This document shows positions 33,656 to 34,448 of a stretch of DNA of 34,448 nucleotides, one piece after another. The notes beneath the pieces are model-generated. The model saw only the letters and a program-made list of their open reading frames with translations. It made no database searches and was not told where the DNA came from. Each line of letters begins with the position of its first letter. Positions within the stretch are counted from its first letter, which is position 1. The stretch covers positions 1 to 34,448 of the forward strand of contig MNDG01000165.1 in assembly GCA_001914815.1 (NCBI GenBank), read 5' to 3'. This DNA is from Acidobacteriales bacterium 13_2_20CM_55_8. GTDB taxonomy: Bacteria > Acidobacteriota > Terriglobia > Terriglobales > Acidobacteriaceae. The position numbers and the translations under genes were made by a program.

Positions 33656-34448
33656 GATTCACCTGCCTGGCACAATGCGTGCGAAGAATCATCCACCGCC
33701 TGGACTTTTTCCGGCGGGAAGAACAAGCCATGGAGGCGCTGAACTGCTTCTTCCGCCTTCGACTCGTCTACCAGGAAACTGATACTGCGCTCCGATGCTC
33801 CCTGACAAATCATTCTGACGTCGATATCCGAAATTGCGCGGAACACCCGGCTGGCAATATCCGGCCGCCGCCGAATCTTCTCTCCTACCAGACAGACCAG
33901 CGCCTGGTGATTTTTCCAGCGCACCTTTGCCAGGCCCTGGAGTTCTTCCGCAATCGCGGGCAGAGCTGCTGTAGTACTTACCAGGACTGACAAACTGCCT
34001 CGCGATGCGGACAACAGATCAAGGCTGTAGTGATGCCGCTCGAAGACATCACAGACTTCGCGAACCAGTTCTGGAGCCAGCCAGCGCAGCGGTTCGACAT
34101 CCACCGATGCGACACCGCGCTTCACGCTGATGGCTTTTACCTGAATATGGTCGCTGGTATGCGCAAGGATTTCAGTTCCGCTGCACTCCGGATTGCGGGA
34201 ATTACGAACCCAGACGGGAACATCGTGGCGCATCGCCGGCAGCAGCGTGGCGGGATGTAAAACCTTGGCCCCAAAATAGGCCAGCTCAGCCGCCTCATCG
34301 AAACTCATCTTTTCGATGAGACGTGCATCCGGACAGAGATCAGGGTCAGTGGTCATGACGCCGTCAACATCGGTCCAGATTTCAATTCGCTGCGCCCGAA
34401 GTGCGGCTCCTACGATCGCGGCGCTGAAATCGGATCCGCCGCGGCCCA
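33646..34448 (-). CDS. lysC: Aspartate kinase, C-terminal part (5' end outside window)
   Basis: The frame stays open to the right edge, reading GRGGSDFSAAIVGAALRAQRIEIWTDVDGVMT before the ATG given in the ORF track, so the catalytic domain continues beyond the window and that ATG is internal. GRGGSD and WTDVDGVMTTDP are aspartokinase signatures. The C-terminal half carries two ACT domains (VKAISVKRGVASVDV; ALVCLVGEKIRRRPDIASRVF), the usual lysine/threonine feedback sites. It phosphorylates aspartate, feeding the overlapping downstream hom gene. Confidence 0.95.
   Translation of the reverse strand, partial: GRGGSDFSAAIVGAALRAQRIEIWTDVDGVMTTDPDLCPDARLIEKMSFDEAAELAYFGAKVLHPATLLPAMRHDVPVWVRNSRNPECSGTEILAHTSDHIQVKAISVKRGVASVDVEPLRWLAPELVREVCDVFERHHYSLDLLSASRGSLSVLVSTTAALPAIAEELQGLAKVRWKNHQALVCLVGEKIRRRPDIASRVFRAISDIDVRMICQGASERSISFLVDESKAEEAVQRLHGLFFPPEKVQAVDDSSHALCQAGESWV

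Noticed and set aside
1-34448. Hidden mobile element, prophage or CRISPR array
   Set aside because: No transposase, integrase, terminal repeats with target duplication, phage structural genes or spaced direct repeats were found; the only tandem array is the 14-bp minisatellite, which has no spacers.

Overview
The window looks like chromosomal DNA of an Acidobacteriota member, probably subdivision-1/Koribacter-like. This rests on a VWFA-related protein of the kind typical of Acidobacteria, a secreted FG-GAP/ASPIC (CRTAC1-type) protein paired with a TPR protein, a small C4 zinc-ribbon protein family I associate with this phylum, and an S24-type XRE regulator. I saw no tRNA, rRNA, CRISPR array, insertion sequence or phage block. 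Placement is by recognition of protein families; no search was run.

Layout. (1) 1-2618: 3' part of a TamB/DUF490 gene, broken by a frameshift with an apparent deletion near its end. (2) 2625-7143: a phosphoribosyltransferase-like plus kinase-like protein, a YtxH stress-type protein followed by a clear intrinsic terminator, a stand-alone receiver domain, and two divergent regulators (XRE-S24 and HTH-RsbRD_N-like) with an inverted repeat between them. (3) 7207-14089, minus strand: a glgX(treX)-treZ-treY operon that makes trehalose from alpha-glucan. treZ is split by a deletion of about 44 nt that removes its catalytic aspartate. (4) 14394-17016: secreted HEAT-repeat protein, VWA protein and a zinc-ribbon gene carrying a 1-nt frameshift. 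(5) 17017-17464: non-coding, with a 14-bp minisatellite sitting inside a palindrome, then a strong 11-bp hairpin. (6) 17465-23295: GH15 glucoamylase/trehalase, a small membrane protein overlapping it, and a convergent FG-GAP/TPR pair. (7) 23359-32261, minus strand: a complete arginine biosynthesis operon argR-argC-argB-argD-argF-argG-argH-argA(GNAT)-argJ. Every adjacent pair overlaps, and the operon is preceded by tandem ARG boxes and a promoter. (8) 32324-34448, minus strand: hom overlapping lysC, which runs off the right edge.

How it works together. GlgX debranches glycogen, TreY converts the chain end to maltooligosyltrehalose and TreZ should release trehalose; the nearby GH15 enzyme could degrade trehalose or glucan. 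The arg operon covers every step from glutamate to arginine except carbamoyl-phosphate supply. It has two possible sources of N-acetylglutamate: recycling by ArgJ and de novo synthesis by a short GNAT enzyme. ArgR probably controls the whole unit.

The most notable features are the fully overlapping nine-gene arg operon with its ARG-box pair, the PRTase-kinase fusion, the two structured elements upstream of the GH15 gene, and a run of damaged genes (tamB, treZ, zinc ribbon, probably the TPR gene) in the left two thirds while the arg and threonine genes are intact. Whether that damage is real gene decay or a sequencing/assembly fault cannot be decided from one sequence.
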